From JAADJA01 sp963840975 (GTDB lineage Bacteria > Bacteroidota > Bacteroidia > Bacteroidales > JAADJA01), in the NCBI GenBank assembly GCA_963840975.1, contig CAWJBC010000014.1, forward strand, positions 53,211 to 117,210: a stretch of 64,000 nucleotides of DNA, in the 5' to 3' direction. A program made the translations under genes and the position numbers. Below are positions 19,905 to 28,392 of the stretch, piece after piece (position 1 is the stretch's first letter; each line of letters opens with the position of its first letter). Under the pieces are notes generated by a model, which worked only from the letters and a program-made list of their open reading frames with translations, searched no databases and was not told the DNA's origin.

Positions 19905-21122
19905 TTACCTATACTTTCTGAAAACCAGTGTTACGTTATGCCCTCCGAATGCAAATGAATTGGAAAGGGCTGCATCTACTGATTTTTCTCTTGTAACATT
20001 TGGAATATAGTCGAGATCCAGTTCCGGATCAGGTTCCTCAAGATTGATGGTGGGTGGCAATTTCCCATGAACAATACTCAGGACTGTAAAGGCTCCTTCG
20101 ATCACCCCGGCAGCTCCAACTGTGTGCCCGATCATTGATTTGTTGGATGAAACCGGGATTTGGGTTGCTCTGTCGCCAAAAACGGTTTTTATTGCGAGGG
20201 TTTCAAACTTATCGTTCAAAGTGGTGGAAGTGCCGTGTGTATTGATGTATCCTATCTCCGACTTATTTATCCCAGAGTTTTTCATCGCCATCTCCATGGT
20301 TTGTGCCATGCCTTCACCATCCTTTCTTGGAGCCATGATGTTATATCCTTCACTGCTGAAAGCATAACCGGCAAGTTCAGCATATACTTTCGCCTTGCGT
20401 GCTTTGGCTGAAGATTCCGATTCTAAAATCATAATACCGGCGCCTTCGCCCACTACAAACCCGTCACGGTTTTTTGAGAAGGGACGGCTGGCTTTTTCAG
20501 GTGGATCATTTTTAACTGAAAGTGCAAAGAGTTCGTCGAAACCCGCAATCTCCTCCGGGTTGATGATTGAATCGGCTCCGCCTGTAATAACGATATCAGC
20601 ACTGCCATTTTTTATCATATCATATCCCAAACCTATGGCATATCCTGATGAGGCGCAGGCTGTAGAAACTGTGAAACTGGGACCGGTCAATTCAAATTCA
20701 ATCGAAATCCATGCCGACATCGCATTGTTCATCCCTTTGATGATCCTGTTTTTTGGATCGGTATCCTTTTCCACACTCGAATTACCTGTATTCACAACAC
20801 CTAAAATAACGGCTACCCGTGACCTGTCGAGTTTCTCCAACTCAATCCCACTGGCGGCTATTGCCTCCTGTGCACATATATAACACATCCGGCTAACACG
20901 GGTCATCTGGCGGGCAATTCTTTTTTTTATCCTTCCTCCGGCGTAATCCTCAAAACTATCGGGTACCTGCGCAGCAATTTTTGTTTGAAGCGGTTCCGGA
21001 TCGAATAACGTGATCCTTTTTACACCGCTCTTTCCCGCTAACAGGTTTTCCCAGTTGCTTTGCAGATCAAGCCCCAGCGATGAAATTACATTCAGTCCGG
21101 TGATCAGAACACGGTTTCCCAT
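19905..21122 (-). CDS. Beta-ketoacyl-ACP synthase II-like (FabF family)
   Basis: 405 residues. The full KAS II triad is visible: Cys156 in STACASSG, His296 in NTHGTST, and His333 in KSMIGHTVGAAG. It should therefore condense malonyl-ACP with an acyl chain and decarboxylate. It is the last gene of a leftward unit: radical SAM, thioesterase, two crotonases, KAS III-like, dehydrogenase, this KAS. A dedicated ACP and malonyltransferase-like gene lie at the other end. I therefore read it as the elongating condensing enzyme of a specialised pathway, not as housekeeping fabF, which is usually next to acpP. Product unknown. Confidence 0.9.
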   Translation of the reverse strand: MGNRVLITGLNVISSLGLDLQSNWENLLAGKSGVKRITLFDPEPLQTKIAAQVPDSFEDYAGGRIKKRIARQMTRVSRMCYICAQEAIAASGIELEKLDRSRVAVILGVVNTGNSSVEKDTDPKNRIIKGMNNAMSAWISIEFELTGPSFTVSTACASSGYAIGLGYDMIKNGSADIVITGGADSIINPEEIAGFDELFALSVKNDPPEKASRPFSKNRDGFVVGEGAGIMILESESSAKARKAKVYAELAGYAFSSEGYNIMAPRKDGEGMAQTMEMAMKNSGINKSEIGYINTHGTSTTLNDKFETLAIKTVFGDRATQIPVSSNKSMIGHTVGAAGVIEGAFTVLSIVHGKLPPTINLEEPDPELDLDYIPNVTREKSVDAALSNSFAFGGHNVTLVFRKYR

Positions 21123-21207
21123 TTCTTGTTATAAAATTATTACCCAATTAATTGAACAACTTATTCGGTTGCAAAGTTGCAAAAATGGTAGTTATTGTTT
21201 GTACTTT

Positions 21208-22278
21208 TTATGGAATAAATCCGATTTCTTTTGCCAGATCAAAAGGACTCTTGTTTGTTTCCGTGTATTCCATTGCTACGTATTCCGCCTCTGCAAAGGA
21301 TAAGGTGTGGTTTGAGACCGCCTCAAAAAATGGAACAAGATAAGAGGTGTAAATCTTTTTTAAAATCAGGTCTTTAACGGCAGTATTAATTGCGAAATCA
21401 CCGGATTGAGTTGCGGTTTTTATTTTTTTGGAATAATCATAAAATCCCTGTCCCGTTTTAATACCGAGGTGATGACGATCTTTCAGTTTTTTTAAACCAT
21501 TCGTCAAACTCTGATAATCTCCTGCATTAGGAGTGGTTAACGAATAATTGGTGATGGCTGACAACATCACATCAATTCCAACATTATCGAAAAATTCAAA
21601 TATCCCAACCGGGAACAATTTTTCTTTTACAAGATCATCCAAAGCTATAATGGGGAAACCTTCTTCGGTATAAAGGCGGTAAACTTCCGCCTGCAACTTC
21701 AGGAATAACCGGTTAAACAGAAAATGATCCTTTTCCTTAAGTACTTTATGAAATATTTTGAGTGAGACAATAAATTCGGATATCGAATCCACTGTAGGCC
21801 CAGAGGTTTCAGGAAGAATGTTGAGTTCAAGCAGGTTCTTGTAGCCAACGGGATAGAAAAAATGGATGCCGATGAATTTGTTCTTTCGGTTTGCCGATGG
21901 AACCAGCGATCTGATTGGGATGGAGGAGGTATTGGATGAAAAAACAGCCTCGTGTTTTACAATTCCGTCAAGTTCATTAAAAATGCGAAATTTTGCTTCA
22001 AAATCCTCAGTTATACTTTCAATAAGCAGATCGCAGTCCGCAAGTTGGTTTAAATCATTCGTTATTTGAATCCGGTTCATACTCTCCTGCAAAATGCTTG
22101 CTCCTGGCTGCGCATACTTAGCTGCCCGCATCTGCTTTTTAGTCCAAACTTCCTTTGCTTCTTCTACTCTTGTTTGTGATCTCAATAGCCATGTTACCCG
22201 GAATTGAAATCCAGTAAGCAAATTAAAAATTGCGGTTCCCATTTTACCGCCCCCGATAATGCCAATATGATGAATCAT
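21208..22278 (-). CDS. 3-hydroxyacyl-CoA dehydrogenase family protein
   Basis: 356 residues. The Rossmann fold starts HIGIIGGGKMGTAIF. SSNTSSIPI and the catalytic His in FIGIHFFYPVG identify the 3-hydroxyacyl-CoA dehydrogenase family, and GIKTGQGFYDYSKK closes the C-terminal domain. These enzymes interconvert 3-keto and 3-hydroxyacyl thioesters with NAD(H). It overlaps the KAS III-like gene by 4 bases (ATGA). In this cluster, with condensing enzymes and no thiolase, it could act as the ketoreductase of a chain-building cycle. A role in beta-oxidation is the ordinary alternative. The glycine loop has IGGGKMG where GAGxMG is common. Confidence 0.85.
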   Translation of the reverse strand: MIHHIGIIGGGKMGTAIFNLLTGFQFRVTWLLRSQTRVEEAKEVWTKKQMRAAKYAQPGASILQESMNRIQITNDLNQLADCDLLIESITEDFEAKFRIFNELDGIVKHEAVFSSNTSSIPIRSLVPSANRKNKFIGIHFFYPVGYKNLLELNILPETSGPTVDSISEFIVSLKIFHKVLKEKDHFLFNRLFLKLQAEVYRLYTEEGFPIIALDDLVKEKLFPVGIFEFFDNVGIDVMLSAITNYSLTTPNAGDYQSLTNGLKKLKDRHHLGIKTGQGFYDYSKKIKTATQSGDFAINTAVKDLILKKIYTSYLVPFFEAVSNHTLSFAEAEYVAMEYTETNKSPFDLAKEIGFIP

Positions 22279-23420
22279 GCAGTTGGAATTTCAGATGTAA
22301 GCCATTGGAGGGTAAATCCTGCCTGCATGAACTTACTGACTTCAGTCACAAAACTCAGAATCAGGTCATTGTTGTTGAGTTTTTCTTCTTTCAAAATCCT
22401 GTCGAGGCAAACGAATACCATCGGCGGTCCCAGATAACCCATTGTGCTCATTTTAGTATAAAGCTTTTGCTTTGGTAAGCCTAATTTTTCACACTCCTCC
22501 ATGACCAGCTCTGAAATGTGTTTGGAAGGAAAATTAACCTGGAAAAATCTGACCTGTTCAACCGCAATCTGATATTTTTCGATCATTTGTTTCAAGCCTT
22601 TATAAAAAACAGAGCCTCCTGCTTCATTGAAGTGGATTCGCAATTGCTCATTGAACATTTGAGCCAGATGATGAGATGCCGTTTCAAATTCTTCCTTTGG
22701 ATTCATCCAGTAGGCTGGGCGCCTGTTCAGCATGGCTGCCGGTTTTTTACCTCCAATAGATTCCATCACTGCATGTTGAACATACAAGCCTTCCTTTGCA
22801 TCAGTTTCTGCTTCCAAAATCAATGCACCGGCGCCATCGCTAAGGAAGTATCTCAGAAAAGCCTCTTCTTTTTTTATTAATGGCTGGTTGTAGTACTCAG
22901 CCCTTAATTCAGAGGATGACATGTTTGATGAAACCACCAGCGCCCTTCTGTACCTTCCTATCCGAATCAGGTCGAAAGCCAAAAGAAGAGCTTTATATGC
23001 CGAAGTACAATTGGCATGAATGGATAGCTCGCTGCATTTTTCGATTCCCAAAGCCTCCTGAATCCTTACTGAAGCTGTTGGCATTTGGTCCTGGTGAGCG
23101 CTTCCGTAAACAATCAGGTCAATATCCGTACTTTTCAGTCCGGCGGTTGATAAGGCAGCATTTGCAGCTTTTACTGACATAGTAATGTTATCTTCAGTGA
23201 AATTGCGTGTTAATGGATCAATTGCAAAATAGTAGTTTTCTACTTCCAGCATCTCCTGCATCAATCCCTTCATGCGTAGGAGCCATTTCTGAATTTTCGG
23301 GGGAGCCAATGTCAGGTAACCCAGGAAATGATCCACCTCGTCAATGGAGATAGGATTCCCCGGCAGGAATGAGCCTGACCCTGAAATCCTGACCCTTATG
23401 CCTGTGTCTTTTTCTTTCAT
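22275..23420 (-). CDS. KAS III-like (FabH/thiolase-fold) enzyme with altered active site
   Basis: 381 residues of KAS III fold. The nucleophile is Cys138 in SIHANCTSAYKAL. The positions that normally carry the decarboxylating His and Asn of FabH look changed: instead of PHQAN the segment reads FFQVNFPSKHI (about 292-302), and instead of GNTSAAS it reads TMGYLGPPM (about 326-334). If that alignment is right, the enzyme could load or transfer acyl groups, or condense without decarboxylation, but would not be a normal FabH. It overlaps the dehydrogenase gene by 4 bases. DarB/CerJ-like acyltransferases are possible relatives. Upstream, 23421-23597 holds nothing recognisable. Confidence 0.82.
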   Translation of the reverse strand: MKEKDTGIRVRISGSGSFLPGNPISIDEVDHFLGYLTLAPPKIQKWLLRMKGLMQEMLEVENYYFAIDPLTRNFTEDNITMSVKAANAALSTAGLKSTDIDLIVYGSAHQDQMPTASVRIQEALGIEKCSELSIHANCTSAYKALLLAFDLIRIGRYRRALVVSSNMSSSELRAEYYNQPLIKKEEAFLRYFLSDGAGALILEAETDAKEGLYVQHAVMESIGGKKPAAMLNRRPAYWMNPKEEFETASHHLAQMFNEQLRIHFNEAGGSVFYKGLKQMIEKYQIAVEQVRFFQVNFPSKHISELVMEECEKLGLPKQKLYTKMSTMGYLGPPMVFVCLDRILKEEKLNNNDLILSFVTEVSKFMQAGFTLQWLTSEIPTA

Positions 23421-23597
23421 TTAAATCGCATAATTCTTTAACTCTCTCGCAAAACCTATAAGTTGCAAAGAATAACTAATTTTAGTTGCAACAATAAAAA
23501 ATATTCAAATTCAATTTATAAAATGCCTTTCTTTTTTTAATTTGTTTCCCTTCAAACCTAAAGGTCTCTGCGCTCTGCGTGTTGAGAATTAGTCAAG

Positions 23598-24293
23598 TCA
23601 AATTGCAGAAATATACTGGTCAAGCTGGTGAAGATAATCGTTTTTGTTATATTGATGGTAGTCGGCAGATGCAATTTTCACAAGTCTTTGGGCAGCATCC
23701 ATGAGTTCGTTTTTTTGAAATATCCGGTCAACCATTCCTTTCTTTAACGCTTCACCAGCATCAGAAGTGCTTCCCCTGAAAACCATTTCCATTGCATTAA
23801 TTTTAGTGGTATTACGGAGGAGTTGCTGAATCCCGCCTAAACCGGGTATCAACCCGAAAGAGGATTCCGGAAGTCCAATCACAGCATTTGGTGAACACAA
23901 TCTGAAATGACAAAACAGCGCCAATTCGTAAGCTGAACCAATACAAACTCCCCTGATTGCTGCTATTACAGGTATCTTTAATTCGCTTAAAAAAAATAAA
24001 TTTTCGAGATTCTTTTGCATAAAACCGGGAAAATGAACAATTGAACCATCAGGTTTAAACCGCAACTGAGCGATAATGCCACCGGTTAATTCATCCAATT
24101 CAGCACCCGATGAAAAATGCCTTCCATTTCCGGTGACGATGATACCTGTTAATTCAGCTAAGGTTTTGATACTTTTAACCATGTCATCCAACTCCCTGAA
24201 AAATTCGAGAGTCATAGCATTGGCAGGCGGTTGATTCAAAATCAGATAACCAATTCCCTCTTTAACTTTCCAATCCAATGTTCTGTATAACAT
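23598..24293 (-). CDS. Enoyl-CoA hydratase/isomerase family protein 1
   Basis: 231 residues with a crotonase fold. Oxyanion-hole segments are GRHFSSGAELDEL and IRGVCIGSAYELALF. Both glutamates that act in crotonase appear retained: one in YELAL, one in LPESSFGLIPGLGG. The protein is slightly short at the C-terminus compared with canonical 255-260-residue hydratases. It lies between the KAS III-like gene (177 bases) and a second crotonase (131 bases). Pairs of crotonases occur in beta-branching cassettes of polyketide clusters (dehydratase plus decarboxylase), but an HMG-synthase is not evident here. Dehydration of a 3-hydroxyacyl thioester is the simplest role. Confidence 0.87.
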   Translation of the reverse strand: MLYRTLDWKVKEGIGYLILNQPPANAMTLEFFRELDDMVKSIKTLAELTGIIVTGNGRHFSSGAELDELTGGIIAQLRFKPDGSIVHFPGFMQKNLENLFFLSELKIPVIAAIRGVCIGSAYELALFCHFRLCSPNAVIGLPESSFGLIPGLGGIQQLLRNTTKINAMEMVFRGSTSDAGEALKKGMVDRIFQKNELMDAAQRLVKIASADYHQYNKNDYLHQLDQYISAI

Positions 24294-24424
24294 GAGTCTT
24301 ACAATATTTCACACTATTTCTTTCAATATTAATTGCATGGAGCATAGAGTGCTTCGTGTTCAATTCAATTCCAATATTTACAGTTGTCTCCAATTTGCCA
24401 TGCCTTACTGATTTTCCTGTTTCT

Positions 24425-25180
24425 TTATTTCCCTATTTTCTTTCTTCTTTCATTCATTGAGAAATCATGCGCCAACTCACAAAACATCTCGACATCATTT
24501 ATCATTGCTTCATTTGCATTCAACGATTCAGCATTTCGAAAGGAACGCATCGTCATCCTGATAACCTTTGATGAACGGTCATTGATTAATCCTTTCATGT
24601 AATGCCGGCAATAATCCAACAAATCATTTGAAGGGACAACATGATCAACAATTTTAAGTTCAAAAGCTTTATTGGCGTTGAGAATATCACCTGTAAAAAG
24701 TATTTCCATTGCGGTTTTATGTCCGCAAAGATTTTGCAGCCTTTTTAATCCGCCAAGACCCGGTATCAGGTTGTGGTTGATTTCGGGAAAAGCAAAAATG
24801 GCTTTTTTTGTGCAAAATCTGAGGTCGCAGGCAAGCGCAACCTCCATTCCACCTCCGAAACAAACTCCCGAAACAGCAGCTGCGACAGGTATTTCCAAAT
24901 CAGCAATGAATGTAAGTAGATGATTGCCCGATAACATATTTTGTTTTAACTCCACCCTGTTGGCAGATTGACGTACAAGAGTTTTAATATCTGCACCTGC
25001 TGAGAAATGCCGCCCTGTGCCAGTGATGATCATTGCCCTGATGTCGTTGCCTAACCATTCCTTAAGCTGTGAAATGGTAGTAAATTCAGGGTTTGCCAAA
25101 TAGTTTTCAGGTGGGTTGTCAATTGAAAGGATGCCCAAATGACCATCCTTTTCCCATTTCATCGAATTTGTATCAGCCAT
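24425..25180 (-). CDS. Enoyl-CoA hydratase/isomerase family protein 2
   Basis: 251 residues, normal crotonase length. The oxyanion-hole motifs are TGRHFSAGADIKTL and VSGVCFGGGMEVALACD; the catalytic glutamates sit in GGMEVAL and in FAFPEINHNLIPGLGG. Its start overlaps the thioesterase stop by 8 bases, so the two are co-translated. It is clearly homologous to the crotonase downstream but not a recent copy. Two hydratases in one small unit suggest successive or chain-length-specific dehydration steps, or one isomerase and one hydratase. The start at 25180 (MADTNSM) could also be 25162. Confidence 0.88.
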   Translation of the reverse strand: MADTNSMKWEKDGHLGILSIDNPPENYLANPEFTTISQLKEWLGNDIRAMIITGTGRHFSAGADIKTLVRQSANRVELKQNMLSGNHLLTFIADLEIPVAAAVSGVCFGGGMEVALACDLRFCTKKAIFAFPEINHNLIPGLGGLKRLQNLCGHKTAMEILFTGDILNANKAFELKIVDHVVPSNDLLDYCRHYMKGLINDRSSKVIRMTMRSFRNAESLNANEAMINDVEMFCELAHDFSMNERRKKIGK

Positions 25181-25577
25181 TTCCTTTCTGTTTGTGAGTG
25201 ATTCCGGAAATCATTTCCTCAGGTATGCCTAACGGTATTTTTTTCTCATCCAAAAGAATCGTTTTTATCACTGCTCTCGCAACCGGTTGATTCTCTTTTT
25301 GATTTATCAACCTGTGCTGAAAAACAAGGTAAGGAGCTTCTCGCTTCACTTTTGTTTGAATAAGAATATTGTCGAAAAGTAAAATCTCTCTTACGTACCT
25401 CACCTCAACTTTTATGACAACCAGTTTTTTCCCTTCAATATGAAACCGGTAAAGCCACCCAATATCGCGGATGATTTCCCATCGGGCTTGTTCCATGTAA
25501 TGAAGATAAACCGCATGGTTAACATGTCCATACGAATCCAGCTCGTTTCCTCTTACCGTTATTTGACTTTCAAACAT
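25173..25577 (-). CDS. Hot-dog acyl thioesterase (4HBT/YbgC type)
   Basis: 134 residues. The N-terminal segment GNELDSYGHVNHAVYLHYME carries the Asp and the GHVNHAVYL signature of 4-hydroxybenzoyl-CoA thioesterase/YbgC proteins. EQARWEIIRD follows on the long helix. Enzymes of this type hydrolyse acyl-CoA or acyl-ACP thioesters. Between the first radical SAM gene (16 bases upstream) and the crotonase it overlaps, it is well placed to release the product of this cluster. Length is normal. Confidence 0.88.
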   Translation of the reverse strand: MFESQITVRGNELDSYGHVNHAVYLHYMEQARWEIIRDIGWLYRFHIEGKKLVVIKVEVRYVREILLFDNILIQTKVKREAPYLVFQHRLINQKENQPVARAVIKTILLDEKKIPLGIPEEMISGITHKQKGNG

Positions 25578-25593
25578 TGAAATTTATTTAACT

Positions 25594-27005
25594 TTAGTCT
25601 TTAATCTTTTTTCTTAATCTCATGTATTCATCTTTCATAATTCGCCCCATTTTCCTTTGGGTAATAAAAATAAAGATAGTTTTATGAATGATATCATTGA
25701 TTGAATTTCCCTTTTGCTTCATTAACTTTCGTGTATGATAAAACGTTCTTTTCAGGATGTGGAAAAGGCTGTATCCATTTTTAGTTGTAAATTCGAGGGC
25801 AAGCAATACATCGGCATTGGTCATGTGGGGATGGGAGACATTAGTAAGATTGACATTCCCATCCTGCAATTTATTTTCCTTTACCAATCTGTCATAAAGA
25901 ACTGTTCCCATTAAAGCATTAACAGCAGTGAAAACCGGCATCACATTCATTTCCTTGCAAAATTGATATGTCCTGTAATAAGTTTCAATGTCATCATCTT
26001 CATAACCGATTGCAAACCATCCCGAAATCAGTATTCCCTGATCCTGAATGAACCGGATATTTTCTTTCATGCGTTCAAGAACGTCCTCATCCTTTTTTAC
26101 ACCCATTTTCGAAAGGCTGCCGCTTTTCTTCAGAACGGAAGTATTGATTGATTCCATTCCGATGGCGGCATAAACCAGCCCTGCTCCTGCAGCTTTCCTG
26201 ATGACTTCTTTACCCTCATTGTTACTGGCAGCATCCAGATTGGCTTGTCCGGTCCAGTACCTGATTTTTTTGAGTTTTGCAATCCTGTCGTAAAGATTAA
26301 GATAGTAACCATAGGTAGAAGGTCTTCCAAAAACCGTGTCATCAATTAAATAATAGTATCGTTTAAATGACTCAATTTCTTTGACAACTTCTTCAACCGG
26401 TTTAAACCTGTAAGTTCTGCCAAATATTTTTGAAACTGAGCAGAAGTCACAGTTAATGGGGCAGCCACGTGAAGCAAAAACCATGTCGAACGGATAGTTC
26501 TTAGCTAACAAATCTCTTCGTGGAACAGGAAGTCCTGTTAGTTCGGGCAATTGTTCAAGCTGAAAAACAGAATGACCTTTGGCATCAAAAATATCAGGAG
26601 CGCAGACGTAAAAAGATTTTAGTTCATTTTTTATAAAGTCGTCAAGAATGATTTGCCATAGTTTTTCGCCTTCTCCAATCGCTACGGCATTGCAATGTTT
26701 AAGGGTTTCAAATGGATTGGAGAAGCCTGCGGACCTCCCATGATCACGGGGATACCTTTCTTCCTGTATTGGTCACCAATGTTGAAAGCAGTGGTTTGTG
26801 CCGACATCCTTATGCTAATCCCAACCAGGTCAGCTGGATCATCCATATCCAGGTCGTCACGGAGCATATTGGTAATGCTGTAGTTGTGTCCCGGAGCAAC
26901 AGATGCAAGTATCGCCAACGAAAGTGGCATAAAAGGATCGTTATTCCTCATAGGGTCCTCAGCATCGGCTGAAAGAATCAATTTAATATTCAAAATCCTG
27001 CTCAT
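25594..27005 (-). pseudogene. B12-binding-type radical SAM protein, one frameshift
   Basis: Two adjoining frames encode one protein of about 470 residues. The N-terminal frame starts at ATG 27005 and has the cobalamin-binding-like pattern (PLSLAILASVAPGHNY, GIPVIMGGPQASPI). It ends at a stop near 26682. The C-terminal frame is open from about 26770 down to 25594 and contains AVAIGEGEKLW, then the radical SAM cluster motif GCPINCDFCSV (C-x3-C-x2-C). The homology passes from one frame to the other near 26698, where a three-T run on the plus strand (AAA in the coding strand) would restore the frame if it had one more base. This is either a real mutation or a homopolymer sequencing error. The gene heads the leftward cluster; it may add methyl groups or rearrange the acyl chain. 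Confidence 0.8.
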
Positions 27006-27047
27006 TCAGGCAGTAAAATTACATCTTTTAACGTATGGAAATTTATG

Positions 27048-27055
27048 TATTTTTG
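27048..27055 (+). promoter_or_regulatory. Candidate -7 promoter element for ACP-acyltransferase unit
   Basis: TATTTTTG matches the Bacteroidota TAnnTTTG -7 consensus and lies 39 bases before the ACP start, in the divergent gap between the radical SAM gene and the ACP gene. A clear -33 TTTG is not seen. Confidence 0.4.
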
Positions 27056-27094
27056 TCACTCAATTAACTGTAAAAAGAAGAATTGTTTTAAAGC

Positions 27095-27400
27095 ATGGTA
27101 AAAATTACTGAAGAAATAAAGCAGGAAGTTCGGGAAATCGTTTTTGATTTTTTCGCCGATGAATGTGAAGTTGATAAAAGTGAATTAAATGACGAAACCA
27201 ATATTGTCAGCGATATTGATGGCGATTCGCTGATGTTCCTCGAATTGATTGAAATATTTAAAGGAAAATACAACCTGGATATTGAGTTGAAAACCATTGG
27301 CAAATACAGCGTAAAGCATCCTGTGGAAACCATCGGCGAACTGATCAGGATGCAATTGCTTATCATCGAAAAGGGCAATGCCATTCTGCTGGATGAATGA
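27095..27400 (+). CDS. Acyl carrier protein, dedicated to the cluster
   Basis: 101 residues. A four-helix ACP with the phosphopantetheine attachment Ser in DIDGDSLMFLELIE (about residue 49). The acidic character and helix II are typical, but it has a C-terminal extension of about 15 residues and DSLMFLE in place of the housekeeping DSLDTVE, so it is not standard AcpP. It diverges from the radical SAM-to-FabF unit and precedes the malonyltransferase-like gene in the same reading frame, separated by one TGA. It is inferred to carry the growing chain for the adjacent condensing and tailoring enzymes. Confidence 0.88.
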   Translation: MVKITEEIKQEVREIVFDFFADECEVDKSELNDETNIVSDIDGDSLMFLELIEIFKGKYNLDIELKTIGKYSVKHPVETIGELIRMQLLIIEKGNAILLDE

Positions 27401-27451
27401 GCCACCGGTTTGCAATTACCTGATAATTCAGAATATTCAAGAAATATTTCC

Positions 27452-28361
27452 ATGTTGACAAGTTTTATTTTCCCGGCTTTTGTTTCGGAATATACAGGCA
27501 ATGAAACAGATATCCTTAATCAATATTCGGATAATTTTGAAATATTGCTGCAAAAGGCATCCCACCATCTCGGAGCAGACCTGACAACATTTAACATCCG
27601 CCATAATAATTTTATGGACCATGAACTGAACACCCAGTTCATCAGTTACATTTTTGGCTGTGCGGTCAGTGATATCTATAATAAGTAAAAAAATATATCC
27701 AGAATACATTTCAGGATATAGCATGGGACTTTATGCAGCACTGTATTGCGGACAATCGGTGACTTTTACCGAAGGACTCTCGCTTATAAAGAGGGCCTTT
27801 GAACTGATAAAGGATGCGACAAATCAAGCTGAAACCGGAATGGGTTCTATTGTCGGCTTGTCGAAAGAGGATGTTCTTAACCTGTTAGCTGACAAAAAAG
27901 GTGTGACTCTGGCTAACTGCAACGGAGAACATTCTTATATGATCTCCGGATTAAAATCAGAAATCATGGAGGTTCTTCAATTTGCAAAAAATGAAGGCGC
28001 CCTTCATGCTGCCTTAATGAATGTGACCTGCCCTTATCATACTGATATGATTGACGATTCTGCTGAAAGACTCAGAGAATACATTTTGCAACACATACCA
28101 GTAAAAAATTCACGTTTTATGATTGTTTCAGGGATTGACCAGCGTGTTTTTACTGAAAGAGATGAATTAATTCACGAATTAACGGCCAACCTGAATTCTG
28201 AAATCAACTGGCTGATGACGATGCAGAAAATGCTGGAACTTAATGTCAGCAGGTTTGTAGAGTGCGGTGCCGGGACCAACCTGTACAAAATCGGGAAGTT
28301 TATTAAAGGGGATTTTATGGTTTATCCACTGGGATCTTTGGATCGGTTGCTCAGGAAGTAG
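27452..28361 (+). pseudogene. Malonyl-CoA:ACP transacylase-like protein, one frameshift
   Basis: About 300 residues spread over two frames. ATG 27452 starts TSFIFPAFVSEYTG, where normal FabD has FPGQGSQ. This frame stops at TAA 27686-27688 after AVSDIYNK. The next frame continues KIYPEYISGYSMGLYAAL, holding the active-site Ser in GYSMG (GHSLG in FabD), an Arg in LIKRAFELI placed like the malonate-binding Arg, and a His in CPYHTDMI placed like the second catalytic residue. Removing the T at about 27686, before a seven-A run, joins both parts cleanly. Slippage on the A-run alone would come after the stop codon. Without the frameshift it would supply malonyl-ACP to the cluster. A TTG at 27410 in the same frame is a weaker start. 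Confidence 0.78.
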
Positions 28362-28392
28362 CTTTCCTTGTTGCTTGTTAATTGTGTCTTTT

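Noticed and set aside
23520..23597. Terminator or small RNA in the gap before the first crotonase
   Set aside because: A CTCTGCG-CTCTGCG direct duplication is present, but there is no stem with a T-tract and no start context.
27654..27720. Programmed frameshift or transcript slippage on the A-run to express the acyltransferase
   Set aside because: The TAA stop includes the first bases of the A-run, so slippage on the run would come too late, and no stimulatory element is evident. A mutation or sequencing error is simpler.
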